7,878 nucleotides of DNA from Elusimicrobia bacterium CG08_land_8_20_14_0_20_44_26 (GCA_002779055.1 PEXM01000033.1:1-7878); one strand, 5' to 3'; positions 1-7,444 are shown, numbered from the stretch's first letter. Notes: generated from the letters alone by a model not told the origin. Made by a program: numbers and translations.

Positions 1-27
1 GTGAATATAGTGGAGACCCCCTCTCAA

Positions 28-50
28 TCTCCCCCTTTACAAGGGGGAGA
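28..50. repeat. Perfect inverted repeat (hairpin), REP-like
   Basis: A 10-bp perfect inverted repeat, TCTCCCCCTT (28-37) against AAGGGGGAGA (41-50), encloses a 3-nt loop TAC. No T-run follows on either strand, so it does not look like an intrinsic terminator. The C-run/G-run arms resemble dispersed intergenic palindromes common in many environmental bacterial genomes. That resemblance is from memory; a copy count in the rest of the genome would decide it. Confidence 0.7.
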
Positions 51-77
51 AGCGAAGCCAAGGGGGAGAAGCGAAGC
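41..77 (+). repeat. Tandem 18-nt direct repeat, period 19
   Basis: The unit AAGGGGGAGAAGCGAAGC occurs twice without mismatch, at 41-58 and 60-77. The first copy also forms the right arm of the hairpin at 28-50. The second copy ends immediately before GAGG (78-81), the Shine-Dalgarno-like sequence of the next gene. The repeat therefore sits directly in the 5' leader of the batB-like gene and could affect its translation, which is inference. Confidence 0.75.
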
Positions 78-88
78 GAGGAAAATTA

Positions 89-1672
89 ATGTGGGAAAAT
101 CCTAATATATTAATTGCGCTTTTGGCAGTGCCGTTTATAATTCTTCTGCTCGTTTTTGAGCATTTTAAGAGAAAAGCGACGTGTATGAAATATGCTTCAA
201 AGCAAGCATTTTCATTATTATCTTCTGAAAACACTCGAATAAATATAATAAGGCGCGTTTCGCTTGTTTTTGCCTACATTTTTTTTGTGCTGGCTCTTGC
301 GGGACCCAGATGGGGCTTAATCACCACAAAGGTTGAAGAAAGAGGTGTCTCAATTGTAATCGCTCTTGATGTTTCGGCGAGCATGTTTTGCGAAGACATA
401 AAGCCGAACAGATTCAAGGCGAGCATGGAAAAAATCAAAATTTTGGCGAGCATTCTGAAAGCGGAAAAATTCGGTCTTGTGGGTTTTGCGGGGAAGGCAT
501 TTACCGTCTGTCCCGTCACCGGGGACATTTCTTCTTTCCAGGTCTTCCTTAATGAAATAGATGCGGACGTTATTCCTTACCCCGGCACGGATATCGCCGA
601 TGCTCTTAAAAAAGCGAAAGAGAGTTTTGCGAAAGATATGAATTCTAAGGTCATAATACTTTTCACCGACGGCGAAAATCTACAGGGTAATCCCGAGACA
701 ATTCTTCCAACGCTTAAAGGAATAAATGTCTTTGTTGTGGGTGTGGGCACGCCTGAGGGCGAGCCGATTCCCATCAGAGATGAGGCGGGCAATATTAAGG
801 AGTATAAGAAGGGCGACGGCGGCCGCGGCGAGACCGTAATAAGCCGTCTTGACGAGACGATGCTCCTGAAGATTGCCAACTCCACTGGGGGAAAATATTT
901 TCCATATACGAGCGCCAACAGCGATATAGAGAGAATGGCGGATGACATCAATTCAATGGAGAAAGATAAATTCGGTTCCGAATCCGCCGGGAATTCGCTT
1001 GAAAAAAGATATTATATTCCTTTGACCGCGGCATTCTTTTTTGTGTTTTTAGATTTTATCCTTCCTTTTGTATTCAGGAAGAAAACGATTTATGACTCTT
1101 TCGGGGCTTTGGCGATTTTAATTATTTTTTTCACCGCTCGTCCATCACAAGCGTCAAATTTATCAAAAGGCAACAGGGCTTTTAAGAACAAGGATTATTT
1201 CAAAGCCGAAAAGTGCTACAAAAAAGAACTTGAGAAAAAGTCTGAGCCCGAAATCTACTACAATCTCGGCAACACATACTATTGCGAGCAGAAAAACGAT
1301 GAAGCCGAGAAGCAGTATAAGAAAGCGTCAACTTTCGGCGACATTGATTTTAAGGGGGACCTCTTTTACAATATGGGGAACAATTATTATAGAAAAGGCG
1401 ATTTCGGGGCATCGGCGGAAAGCTATAGAAGAGCGCTTTCGGTAAATCCGTCGGATGAGGACGCTCTTCACAACCTTGAGCTTGCGCTTAAAAAAAAGCG
1501 GGATAAAAACAAAAGCGATAAAGGCGCAGGCAGTCAGAATAAAGACAAAAAGAAAAAGGGTTCAATGTCCAAAGAGGACATTGAGCGCCTTTTGAATGTC
1601 GTCGGCAATATGGAAAAAAATAAAAATAAAAAGAGGCAAGAGAAAATGCCGGATGTGAGAAAGGATTGGTAA
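89..1672 (+). CDS. BatB/BatC fusion: membrane VWA protein with C-terminal TPR domain
   Basis: This 527-residue inner-membrane protein has the Bat (aerotolerance) VWA layout. Two N-terminal membrane segments (about 7-24 and 54-71, the second ending in the typical LALAGPRWG) lead into a von Willebrand A domain (about 86-290). Its MIDAS metal site is intact: D94-x-S96-x-S98, T167 in PGTD, and D194 in FTDGE. Membrane segments follow at about 309-329 and 336-350. The second of these ends in RPSQAS and looks like a retained signal peptide of a once separate BatC. TPR repeats (about 355-470) and a lysine-rich tail ending in KDW, typical of BatC, complete the protein. The start has GAGG (78-81) 7 nt upstream. 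The VWA and TPR parts should both face the periplasm and act in complex assembly with BatD and BatE. The family is linked to stress or oxygen tolerance, but its molecular role is poorly defined. Identification is firm; the BatB versus BatA label is less so. Confidence 0.9.
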   Translation: MWENPNILIALLAVPFIILLLVFEHFKRKATCMKYASKQAFSLLSSENTRINIIRRVSLVFAYIFFVLALAGPRWGLITTKVEERGVSIVIALDVSASMFCEDIKPNRFKASMEKIKILASILKAEKFGLVGFAGKAFTVCPVTGDISSFQVFLNEIDADVIPYPGTDIADALKKAKESFAKDMNSKVIILFTDGENLQGNPETILPTLKGINVFVVGVGTPEGEPIPIRDEAGNIKEYKKGDGGRGETVISRLDETMLLKIANSTGGKYFPYTSANSDIERMADDINSMEKDKFGSESAGNSLEKRYYIPLTAAFFFVFLDFILPFVFRKKTIYDSFGALAILIIFFTARPSQASNLSKGNRAFKNKDYFKAEKCYKKELEKKSEPEIYYNLGNTYYCEQKNDEAEKQYKKASTFGDIDFKGDLFYNMGNNYYRKGDFGASAESYRRALSVNPSDEDALHNLELALKKKRDKNKSDKGAGSQNKDKKKKGSMSKEDIERLLNVVGNMEKNKNKKRQEKMPDVRKDW

Positions 1673-1689
1673 TAAAGTAAAAAAATAAT

Positions 1690-3417
1690 ATGCCGGTTCG
1701 TTATCTTGTCACTTTGTTATCTTGTTGCTTTGTCGCTTTTTGCAACGCTCAGGATTTGAGCATTTCGGCGTCGGTATCAAAAAAAAGCGTCACGTTAAAT
1801 GAACAGGTGCAACTCACAATTTCAATAAGCGGTTCAACCGGTAAACTGCCCGGTCTTAATCTGCCGCCGCTTAATGATTTTGACGTTTATTCATCCGCCT
1901 CCTCGCAAAATGTTTCTATCGTTAACGGCAAAGTTTCATCATCTTACGATTACACTTTTATTCTCGTGCCGAAAAGACAGGGGAAACTTCTGATACCCGC
2001 TTTTGAAATTGATTTTAAGGGTGAGAAATATACGACAAATTCCATTGAGATTGAAGTCGGCGCGCCGGGGTCCTCGGCGAATGGGGTGACGTTACCTGCT
2101 CCGCAAGCAGCGCCTCAAGCGGAATCTTTCTGGATAAAACAGGAATTGAATAAGAGAGTTTGTTTTGTCGGAGAACCGGTTTACTACACTTTTTTCTTTT
2201 TTGCCGATAGGGGCCTTGCAAGCAATCCGAATCTGCAGTTGCCCGATTTCAGCGGTTTCCTGAAGGAAGACCTGCCTCCGCCCAAACGTTACACCACGTC
2301 CGTAAACGGAAAAAATTACTCCGTGACGGAAATAAAAGAAGCAATATTTCCGGTTAAAGCGGGGAATTATAATTTTGCTCCGGCGCATCTTGAAATTATT
2401 GAATCTAATTTTCCATTTTTCAACGATGATTTTTTTTCCGGATTTTTCGGAGGCAGCCGCCGGAAAATGCTCCAAAGCGATTCTCTGTCGCTTTCCATCA
2501 AACCTCTGCCTGATGTAGGAAAGCCATCAAACTACAAAGGAGACGTGGGCTCTTACAGCATCTCCGCCTCTGTTGATAAAACCCGTCTAAAAGCGGGGGA
2601 TGCTCTGAAACTGATGGTAAAGATATCGGGTACGGGCAATATTTCGTCTATAACACAGCCTGATTTCCCTGAGTTTGTAAACTTCAAGCAGTACGAAGTA
2701 ATTGCTTCGCAGAAAATGCAGAAAGAGAATTATCTGATAACGGGGTCCAAAGAATTTCAAACGGTACTTGTTCCGAGGCTCGCCGGAGAACTTGTTATTC
2801 CTCCGATAGAATATTCGTATTTTGACTCATCTGCCGGCAAATATAGACAGATTAAAACAAGGGAAATTAAAATCTCCGTCCTCCCGGGAGATGTAATTAA
2901 TAATGCCCCGGAATATGCGACAACTCTCAAAGAAGTTAGCCGCGATATAAGGCACATAAGGGAAATTTCGCAATTCCGGTTGAAAGGCGACGGTTTTATT
3001 GCTCGTAATTTCAAAGAGCTCCTTGTCATTCCGTTCGGCGCTCTTTTAATTTTTCTCGGGGTTACGAGCGGAATTTACGAAAAGATTTTTCCAAAAGCCG
3101 TGATGGTGCGAAGGGCCGCTTTGGCGAAGGCGGTTGCCTCTCTAAAAAAAGCGCCGGGGAACCCGCGCGAGATGGGGGAGGAATTTGAAAGAATAATTCT
3201 TTGTTTTATAAAAGAGCGGCTCGGCATTGAGAGAGTGGCTTCGGTAAAGAAGGCACTTTCCGAGAAAAAAGTGAGTTTTGATACCGTTTCATCCGTAACG
3301 GAATTTATCAGGGAATGTCAGGCGCTCAGATTTTCTCCGGTCATTACCGGTTTTCAAAAAAAAGTTTATGAAAAAAAATTGGTTGAATTATTGAAGGGGC
3401 TTAAAAAGTGTATTTAA
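1690..3417 (+). CDS. batD: BatD family protein (oxygen tolerance)
   Basis: This 575-residue protein has the BatD pattern. A signal peptide (1-20, probable cleavage FCNA|QD) is followed by repeated beta-sandwich-like segments. The first (about 22-125) includes LPPLNDFDV and a LVPKRQGKLLIP stretch. A second spans about 145-270. A third (about 285-400) has the family-like SGTGNISSITQPDFP and repeats the pattern as LVPRLAGELVIPP. One membrane segment lies at about 443-462, followed by a helical cytoplasmic tail of about 110 residues. The bulk should lie in the periplasm, anchored near the C-terminus, as a partner of the VWA proteins. The gene starts 17 nt after the batB/C stop. The A-rich leader has no clear Shine-Dalgarno sequence, so it may depend on coupling with the upstream gene. 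Its 3' end overlaps the next gene by 10 nt. A 16-nt near-perfect tandem repeat lies within the signal-peptide codons. Confidence 0.9.
   Translation: MPVRYLVTLLSCCFVAFCNAQDLSISASVSKKSVTLNEQVQLTISISGSTGKLPGLNLPPLNDFDVYSSASSQNVSIVNGKVSSSYDYTFILVPKRQGKLLIPAFEIDFKGEKYTTNSIEIEVGAPGSSANGVTLPAPQAAPQAESFWIKQELNKRVCFVGEPVYYTFFFFADRGLASNPNLQLPDFSGFLKEDLPPPKRYTTSVNGKNYSVTEIKEAIFPVKAGNYNFAPAHLEIIESNFPFFNDDFFSGFFGGSRRKMLQSDSLSLSIKPLPDVGKPSNYKGDVGSYSISASVDKTRLKAGDALKLMVKISGTGNISSITQPDFPEFVNFKQYEVIASQKMQKENYLITGSKEFQTVLVPRLAGELVIPPIEYSYFDSSAGKYRQIKTREIKISVLPGDVINNAPEYATTLKEVSRDIRHIREISQFRLKGDGFIARNFKELLVIPFGALLIFLGVTSGIYEKIFPKAVMVRRAALAKAVASLKKAPGNPREMGEEFERIILCFIKERLGIERVASVKKALSEKKVSFDTVSSVTEFIRECQALRFSPVITGFQKKVYEKKLVELLKGLKKCI
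1701..1732 (+). repeat. 16-nt tandem repeat inside the batD signal-peptide codons
   Basis: TTATCTTGTCACTTTG (1701-1716) is followed directly by TTATCTTGTTGCTTTG (1717-1732), with 14 of 16 positions identical. The unit length is not a multiple of three, so the two copies are read in different frames (YLVTL, then LSCCF). Both give hydrophobic residues suited to a signal peptide. Confidence 0.7.
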
Positions 3418-4121
3418 AAAAAATCATTTACATTCTGCTTTTCACCGTAAATGCTGTCGCTGCGGCGATGGATGCTTCCGACCGCGCGTCCGCTCTTTAT
3501 GAAAACATGGATTGGAAAGGAGCTTTGTCGGAGTATGAAAAACTGATTGATGAAGGATACACAAACTGGCAGATTTATTTCAATGCCGGCAACTGCTTTT
3601 TTAGAATGGGAGATTTTCCGCGTGCGCGTTTGTATTATCTTCGGGCAGAAAGAAGAATGCCGCGCGAGAAAGACATCAAGTATAATTTATCAATCGTCGG
3701 CAAAAAGCTGAATCTACGCGAAGAAAACGCGGGTTTCCTGATTTTATTTATAAAGTATTTCAGTATGAGCGAGGTAAAAAACGCGGTTGTGGGCACATTC
3801 TGGATTTTAATGATTTTGACGGCGTTGTTCATAATAAAACGTCGTGAATTTTTTGTCTGGTCAGGCGCTTTCGTTTTTATTGTCTGGGTTTTTGAGGTTT
3901 CAGTTCTTTACGGCAAAGCCGGTTATGAAAAAAAAGGTAAGTGTGCGGTTGTCCTTGAAAAAGAGAATATGCTCAGCGGTCCAGGAACCTCTTACAAAGT
4001 GATAGCGGAAATTCCCGCGGGCTGCGATATCCAGATTTACGATAGGGAAGAGGGATGGGTATTCGCAAAAGTGTCCACATCCGGCGGCTGGATAAGAGAG
4101 GACGCTATTGAGAAAATATAA
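3408..4121 (+). CDS. batE: BatE-like protein: TPR, two membrane segments, SH3 domain
   Basis: This 237-residue protein has an N-terminal signal sequence (about 1-20), then a TPR region (about 24-100, with ALYENMDWKGALSEYEKL and FNAGNCFFRMGDFPRARLYY). Two membrane helices (about 126-143 and 149-168) flank a short basic KRRE turn. A C-terminal bacterial SH3 domain follows (about 178-233, with MLSGPGTSYKVIAEIPAG and GWVFAKVSTSGGWI). The basic turn predicts that the TPR and SH3 parts both face the periplasm. The GTG start lies within the end of batD (10-nt overlap), with GAAGGGG (3393-3399) 8 nt upstream as ribosome-binding site. The overlap implies coupled translation with BatD, and the SH3 domain could bind peptidoglycan or a partner, which is inference. 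This is the last bat gene in the run. The assignment rests on the domain order plus position. Confidence 0.85.
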   Translation: MYLKKIIYILLFTVNAVAAAMDASDRASALYENMDWKGALSEYEKLIDEGYTNWQIYFNAGNCFFRMGDFPRARLYYLRAERRMPREKDIKYNLSIVGKKLNLREENAGFLILFIKYFSMSEVKNAVVGTFWILMILTALFIIKRREFFVWSGAFVFIVWVFEVSVLYGKAGYEKKGKCAVVLEKENMLSGPGTSYKVIAEIPAGCDIQIYDREEGWVFAKVSTSGGWIREDAIEKI

Positions 4122-4163
4122 ACTTATTGTTAGTATGTGAAAGAGGTAAATTCAGGAATATGT

Positions 4164-5174
4164 ATGAAATTAATTTCAGCAGGTATTTCTATGAAGTATC
4201 GGCCGCCGAGACCTCTGGAAGAAATAGATAAAGACATCAATGTTGTTGAAAAAAAAATTCTTGATATGCTCGGAGAAGTCATAGAAATGGATGAAGTAAA
4301 AACTCCGAAATATTATAGACAGAAATTTTTACTGGCTTTATTGCAGGTGTTTTCCGGAAAATTAAAAAGAACGGAGTTTCAGAAATATCTATTTCTTTCG
4401 CAGCAGGAATACCGTAAAATATCTCCGGAATACTATTTTGTCCCGTATAAATTCGGGCCTTTTTCTTTTCAGGCATACGCTGATATACGGAGGATGGATG
4501 ATTTGGGTATAATAATTAATCAGGATTTAATTCAGACAAAAACGGATTCAAATTATCTCGCATTATTGAAAAAGTCCGACCGGAATGCGATTACCGCTAC
4601 ATATAGCAAATACGGGGATATTAAGGGAAATAAACTGATAAAGTTTATCTATTCCAAATACCCTTACTATGCGATAAAAAGCGAGCTGAGTATTATGCAG
4701 CCAGGCGAAAATCCATATCTTTCCGGAATGGCCAAAGGCTCGGCCTGTTTTTCTTTGGGGTACGAGGGACTGACGATAGATCAATACCTGAATCGGATTA
4801 TTCAGAATAATGTGAGAGTTGTTATTGATGTCAGAAAAAATCCTGTCAGTATGAAATACGGATTTTCCAAAAAAACTCTGACGAATGCTCTGGATAACTT
4901 AAAAATAGGGTATATTAATCTTCCCGAACTCGGGATTCACTCTGAATTTAGAAGGCATCTGAAAACTTATGACGACTACGAGGCGTTGTTTAACGAATAT
5001 GAAAAAAATATTCTGCGGTATCAGAATGATGCGTTGGAAATTATTGCGGATGAATATAAAAAACATAAGCGTATTGCTCTGACCTGTTTTGAAAAAGATT
5101 ACAGATACTGCCATCGGTCGCGTATATGCTCTTTACTAAAAAACAGATTTGATATAAAAACAGGGCATCTATGA
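4164..5174 (+). CDS. DUF488 protein with N-terminal HTH-like domain
   Basis: This is a protein of about 336 residues in two parts (numbered from ATG 4164). The N-terminal part (about 20-130) is helical, with YYRQKFLLALLQ (50-61) and FVPYKFGPFSFQAYAD (92-107). Its FQKYLFL and YKFGPFS stretches recall the layout of phage-associated SocA/Panacea-like domains, but I do not claim membership. The C-terminal part (about 193-336) is a DUF488 domain. It has SLGYEGLT (197-204), VIDVRKNPVSMKYGFSK (220-236) and the closing LTCFEKDYRYCHRSRI (306-321), with C308, E310, C316, H317 and R318 as the conserved cluster. DUF488 has no settled biochemical function. Start choice: ATG 4164 has AGGA (4154-4157) 6 nt upstream. 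GTG 4137 is in frame but lacks a clear site, and ATG 4191 is also possible. It overlaps the next gene by 4 nt (ATGA). GC is visibly below the neighbours. No membrane or export signal is seen, so it is probably cytoplasmic. Confidence 0.8.
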   Translation: MKLISAGISMKYRPPRPLEEIDKDINVVEKKILDMLGEVIEMDEVKTPKYYRQKFLLALLQVFSGKLKRTEFQKYLFLSQQEYRKISPEYYFVPYKFGPFSFQAYADIRRMDDLGIIINQDLIQTKTDSNYLALLKKSDRNAITATYSKYGDIKGNKLIKFIYSKYPYYAIKSELSIMQPGENPYLSGMAKGSACFSLGYEGLTIDQYLNRIIQNNVRVVIDVRKNPVSMKYGFSKKTLTNALDNLKIGYINLPELGIHSEFRRHLKTYDDYEALFNEYEKNILRYQNDALEIIADEYKKHKRIALTCFEKDYRYCHRSRICSLLKNRFDIKTGHL

Positions 5175-6010
5175 AAAAAGAAAAAAAGAAAATACTTATT
5201 CTTGTAAAAACATATCCTGTTTTATCAAAAAAATATTCCGAGCTTGTTTGTACCGCGGGCATTACAGAAGAGGGTTCCTGGATTAGAATATACCCTGTTC
5301 CTTTTAGGTTTCTTGAATATGAAAAAAAGTATAGTAAATTCCAGTGGATTGAAGCTGAAGTTATAAAAAACATTTCCGACCCCCGTCCGGAAAGTTATAA
5401 GATAGCGGATATAAAGACAATAAAACTATTGGATACTATTGATACAAAAAACGGTTGGAGAAAAAGAAAGGACTTGTTATTTAAAAATTTGATAGTATTT
5501 GATAACACGAACGAACTGATAAAAAAGGCGAACAAGAATGAATTGTCTCTGGCTTTATTCAAGCCTGCAAAGATTCTTGATTTTATTGTTGAAAAAGCTG
5601 ATTCTGAGTGGGATAAAGAGATTGCAGGGAAAATAAGAAATGATATCAAACAGCCGGATCTATTCAGCACCGAAGAAGAAAGGTTGGCAAAAGAAAATTT
5701 TCAGTTGGTAAAAAAGATACCGTATAAATTTTCTTACAAATTTCAGGACAGTTCAGGCAAAGAGAGCATCTTAATGATTGAGGACTGGGAGATAGGGCAG
5801 TTATACTGGAACTGCCTCAAGCGGGCGTCCGGCGACGAAAAGACAGCGGTTGAACAAGTGAAGAATAAATATCTCAATGAGTTTCAAAAAAAAGATATTT
5901 ATCTTTTTCTTGGAACTGCACGACGGTTTCATGGCTGGGCAAGAAACCCGTTTTTAATTATTGGTGTTTTTTATCCGCCTAAAACCGAAAAATATAATCT
6001 GTTTAATTAA
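5171..6010 (+). CDS. Conserved-looking protein coupled to the DUF488 gene, function unknown
   Basis: I do not recognise this 279-residue protein by name. It has no signal peptide or membrane segment and is charged and lysine-rich, so it is probably cytoplasmic. Two stretches look like conserved family signatures. The N-terminal one reads ILVKTYPVLSKKYSELVCTAGI followed by SWIRIYPVPFRFLEYEKKY in parts (about 9-54). The C-terminal one is FLGTARRFHGW and LIIGVFYPPK (about 246-271). The middle (about 70-180) is helical and basic and includes a QPDLFS stretch at 161-166. The ATG overlaps the DUF488 stop in ATGA (5171-5174), so the two are translationally coupled and probably act together. GC is low: line 5401-5460 counts about 32 percent. 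No catalytic motif is evident. A nucleic-acid or nucleotide role would be a guess based only on context. Confidence 0.75.
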   Translation: MKKEKKKILILVKTYPVLSKKYSELVCTAGITEEGSWIRIYPVPFRFLEYEKKYSKFQWIEAEVIKNISDPRPESYKIADIKTIKLLDTIDTKNGWRKRKDLLFKNLIVFDNTNELIKKANKNELSLALFKPAKILDFIVEKADSEWDKEIAGKIRNDIKQPDLFSTEEERLAKENFQLVKKIPYKFSYKFQDSSGKESILMIEDWEIGQLYWNCLKRASGDEKTAVEQVKNKYLNEFQKKDIYLFLGTARRFHGWARNPFLIIGVFYPPKTEKYNLFN

Positions 6011-6012
6011 AA

Positions 6013-6135
6013 ATGATGAAATCAAAATGCAAACCCTGTTTGAAATACAAACCCTCGGGCGTGGAATGGCTCGGAACAAGGATGTCGAAGACAGTTTATA
6101 GATTTTATTTTGTGATAGTTCCATTCAAAGTATGA
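6013..6135 (+). pseudogene. Remnant resembling the start of a type I restriction specificity subunit (hsdS)
   Basis: A 40-codon ORF too short for a normal gene starts at ATG 6013 (a second ATG is at 6016) and ends with TGA 6133-6135. Its first 21 codons include KPCLKYKPSGVEWLG. The YKPSGVEWLG core, with a short basic K/P-rich leader, is the familiar opening of many HsdS target-recognition subunits, normally followed by a GEIPEHWEV-type stretch. Here the match ends sharply after the LG codons, near 6075. The remaining codons (from TRMSK) do not continue the family, and no convincing continuation is visible in the other two forward frames. No good ribosome-binding site precedes it. I read it as a truncated 5' fragment left by recombination. 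The alternative is chance similarity over about 10 residues. Confidence 0.5.
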
Positions 6136-6176
6136 CCGGTCGGTAGGGGGAAAGGACGTCTTTGATGTTGTGAGGG

Positions 6177-6184
6177 AAGGAGGA
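6177..6184 (+). promoter_or_regulatory. Strong Shine-Dalgarno that decides the enolase start
   Basis: AAGGAGGA lies just upstream of ATG 6188, leaving 3 nt of A between them. An in-frame GTG at 6170 would add six residues (MREGGK) that are simply this site translated and do not fit enolase, which normally begins close to the [17 protein letters not shown] segment. ATG 6188 is therefore the preferred start. Confidence 0.8.
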
Positions 6185-6187
6185 AAA

Positions 6188-7444
6188 ATGGTAAAAATTA
6201 CATCGGTAAAAGGCAGGCAGATTTTTGATTCGCGCGGCAATCCCACGGTTGAGGTTGACGTTTGCTTGAGTGACGGCGCTTTCGGGCGTGCGGACACTCC
6301 TTCCGGCGCATCCACCGGCATTCACGAGGCGCTTGAATTGAGGGATAAGGAAGATAAATATAATGGCAAGGGAGTGCTGAAAGCCGTCGCGAATGTCGCA
6401 AAGATTGAGAAAAAAATAAAAGGAATGGATGGTTACAACCAGCGTAAAATAGACGAGGCGATGATTGCTCTGGACGGGACTCCTAAAAAAACGTCCCTTG
6501 GCGCAAATGCGATTCTTGCCGTTTCAATGGCGGTGTGCCGCTCGGCGGCTTCTTCAAAAAGGATACCGCTGTATAAATACATACGGTCGATATTTCAGGG
6601 AAAAGCGAGCGGCTGGATAATACCCGTTCCTTATATGAATATCATGAACGGCGGCGCTCACGCGGACAACAATGTGGATATTCAGGAGTTTATGATTGCA
6701 CCTATCGGTGGGCGGAATTTTGTAAAACGGATGCGGATGGCAACGGAAATTTATCACAAACTTAAATCAATACTGAAGGGAGTGCATCTTTCAACTTCAG
6801 TCGGGGATGAAGGCGGTTTTGCTCCGAATCTGAAAGAAAATGAGGACGCTCTGCGGTTTATAACAAGGGCGATAGAAGAAAGCGGTTATAAACCGGGCAA
6901 GGACGTTGCAATTGCACTGGATCCGGCGTCAAGCGGTTTTTACAAAAACGGCAGGTATATCCTTTCGGGCGAGAAACCGAAGAAAGAGTTGGGATGCGCT
7001 TCTCTTATTGCACTCTACAGTCGCTGGATAAATAAGTATCACATAATCTCCATAGAAGACGGTTTTGCGGAAGACGACTGGAACGGCTGGGTGGAAAGCA
7101 CAAAAGTTCTCGGCGGTGAAATTGAGATCATCGGCGACGATTTATTTGTGACGAACAAAGACCGTCTCAAAAAAGGCATTTCCGTCGGCGCGGCGAACGC
7201 GATTCTGATAAAGCTTAATCAGATAGGCTCTGTTACGGAAACACTGGATGTCATAAATTATGCGTATAAAAATAATTACAGGGCAATGGTGTCGCACCGT
7301 TCGGGCGAGACGGAGGATAGTTTTATAGCCGATTTCGCCGTCGGGACGAATTGCGGTCAGATTAAAAGCGGCGCCCCCGCCAGAGGCGAGCGGCTCGCAA
7401 AATACAACCAGCTTCTGAGAATAGAAGAAGAAATAAAGTCCTGA
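6188..7444 (+). CDS. eno: Enolase (phosphopyruvate hydratase)
   Basis: This cytoplasmic glycolytic enzyme interconverts 2-phosphoglycerate and phosphoenolpyruvate. At 418 residues it is slightly shorter than the usual 420-435 and ends at RIEEEIKS without the NGR-type tail of some homologues. Visible landmarks are [15 protein letters not shown] (9-23), [15 protein letters not shown] (39-53), H158 in GGAHADNN, E167 in IQEF and E208 in GDEGG. The magnesium ligands D245, E290 (SIEDG) and D317 (GDDLFVTN) are present. So are catalytic K342 (LIKLNQIGS), H370-R371-S372 in HRSGETED, and K393 (QIKSGAP). All catalytic and metal residues are therefore present. One oddity is the segment after D245, which reads PASSGFY where most enolases have an acidic residue (AASEFY-like). 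It is followed at 43 nt by an ftsB-like gene, a common arrangement. GC is higher than in the DUF488 pair upstream. Confidence 0.97.
   Translation: MVKITSVKGRQIFDSRGNPTVEVDVCLSDGAFGRADTPSGASTGIHEALELRDKEDKYNGKGVLKAVANVAKIEKKIKGMDGYNQRKIDEAMIALDGTPKKTSLGANAILAVSMAVCRSAASSKRIPLYKYIRSIFQGKASGWIIPVPYMNIMNGGAHADNNVDIQEFMIAPIGGRNFVKRMRMATEIYHKLKSILKGVHLSTSVGDEGGFAPNLKENEDALRFITRAIEESGYKPGKDVAIALDPASSGFYKNGRYILSGEKPKKELGCASLIALYSRWINKYHIISIEDGFAEDDWNGWVESTKVLGGEIEIIGDDLFVTNKDRLKKGISVGAANAILIKLNQIGSVTETLDVINYAYKNNYRAMVSHRSGETEDSFIADFAVGTNCGQIKSGAPARGERLAKYNQLLRIEEEIKS

Noticed and set aside
1..10. In-frame stops TGA (2-4) and TAG (8-10) as the end of an upstream gene, perhaps batA
   Set aside because: Too little sequence lies inside the window to show any coding region; a batA-like gene upstream is only an expectation from Bat operon order.
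28..50. Hairpin as an intrinsic terminator
   Set aside because: No T-run follows the stem on the + strand and no A-run precedes it for the other strand; it fits a dispersed palindrome better.
1486..1509. A AAA AAG slippery heptamer at codons LKKK in the batB/C gene, with a quick stop in the -1 frame, as in dnaX
   Set aside because: Lysine-rich genes produce this by chance; no upstream Shine-Dalgarno-like stimulator or clear downstream hairpin is visible.
2092..2475. Minus-strand open frames opposite batD, eno and others
   Set aside because: They lie wholly inside well-supported + strand genes, lack family-like motifs and have no ribosome-binding sites; they are shadows.
4249..4257. Run of nine A bases early in the DUF488 gene as a phase-variation tract
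   Set aside because: Runs of seven to nine A are common throughout this window, including in batD, so this one is not distinctive without strain comparison.
6090..6136. Promoter for eno upstream of the Shine-Dalgarno site (TATAGA, GATAGT or TATGAC as -10)
   Set aside because: Each candidate -10 matches only partly and none has a convincing -35 at proper spacing, so no promoter is called.
6134..6141. Palindrome GACCGGTC as an operator
   Set aside because: An isolated 8-bp palindrome is expected by chance too often, and no second copy is seen nearby.
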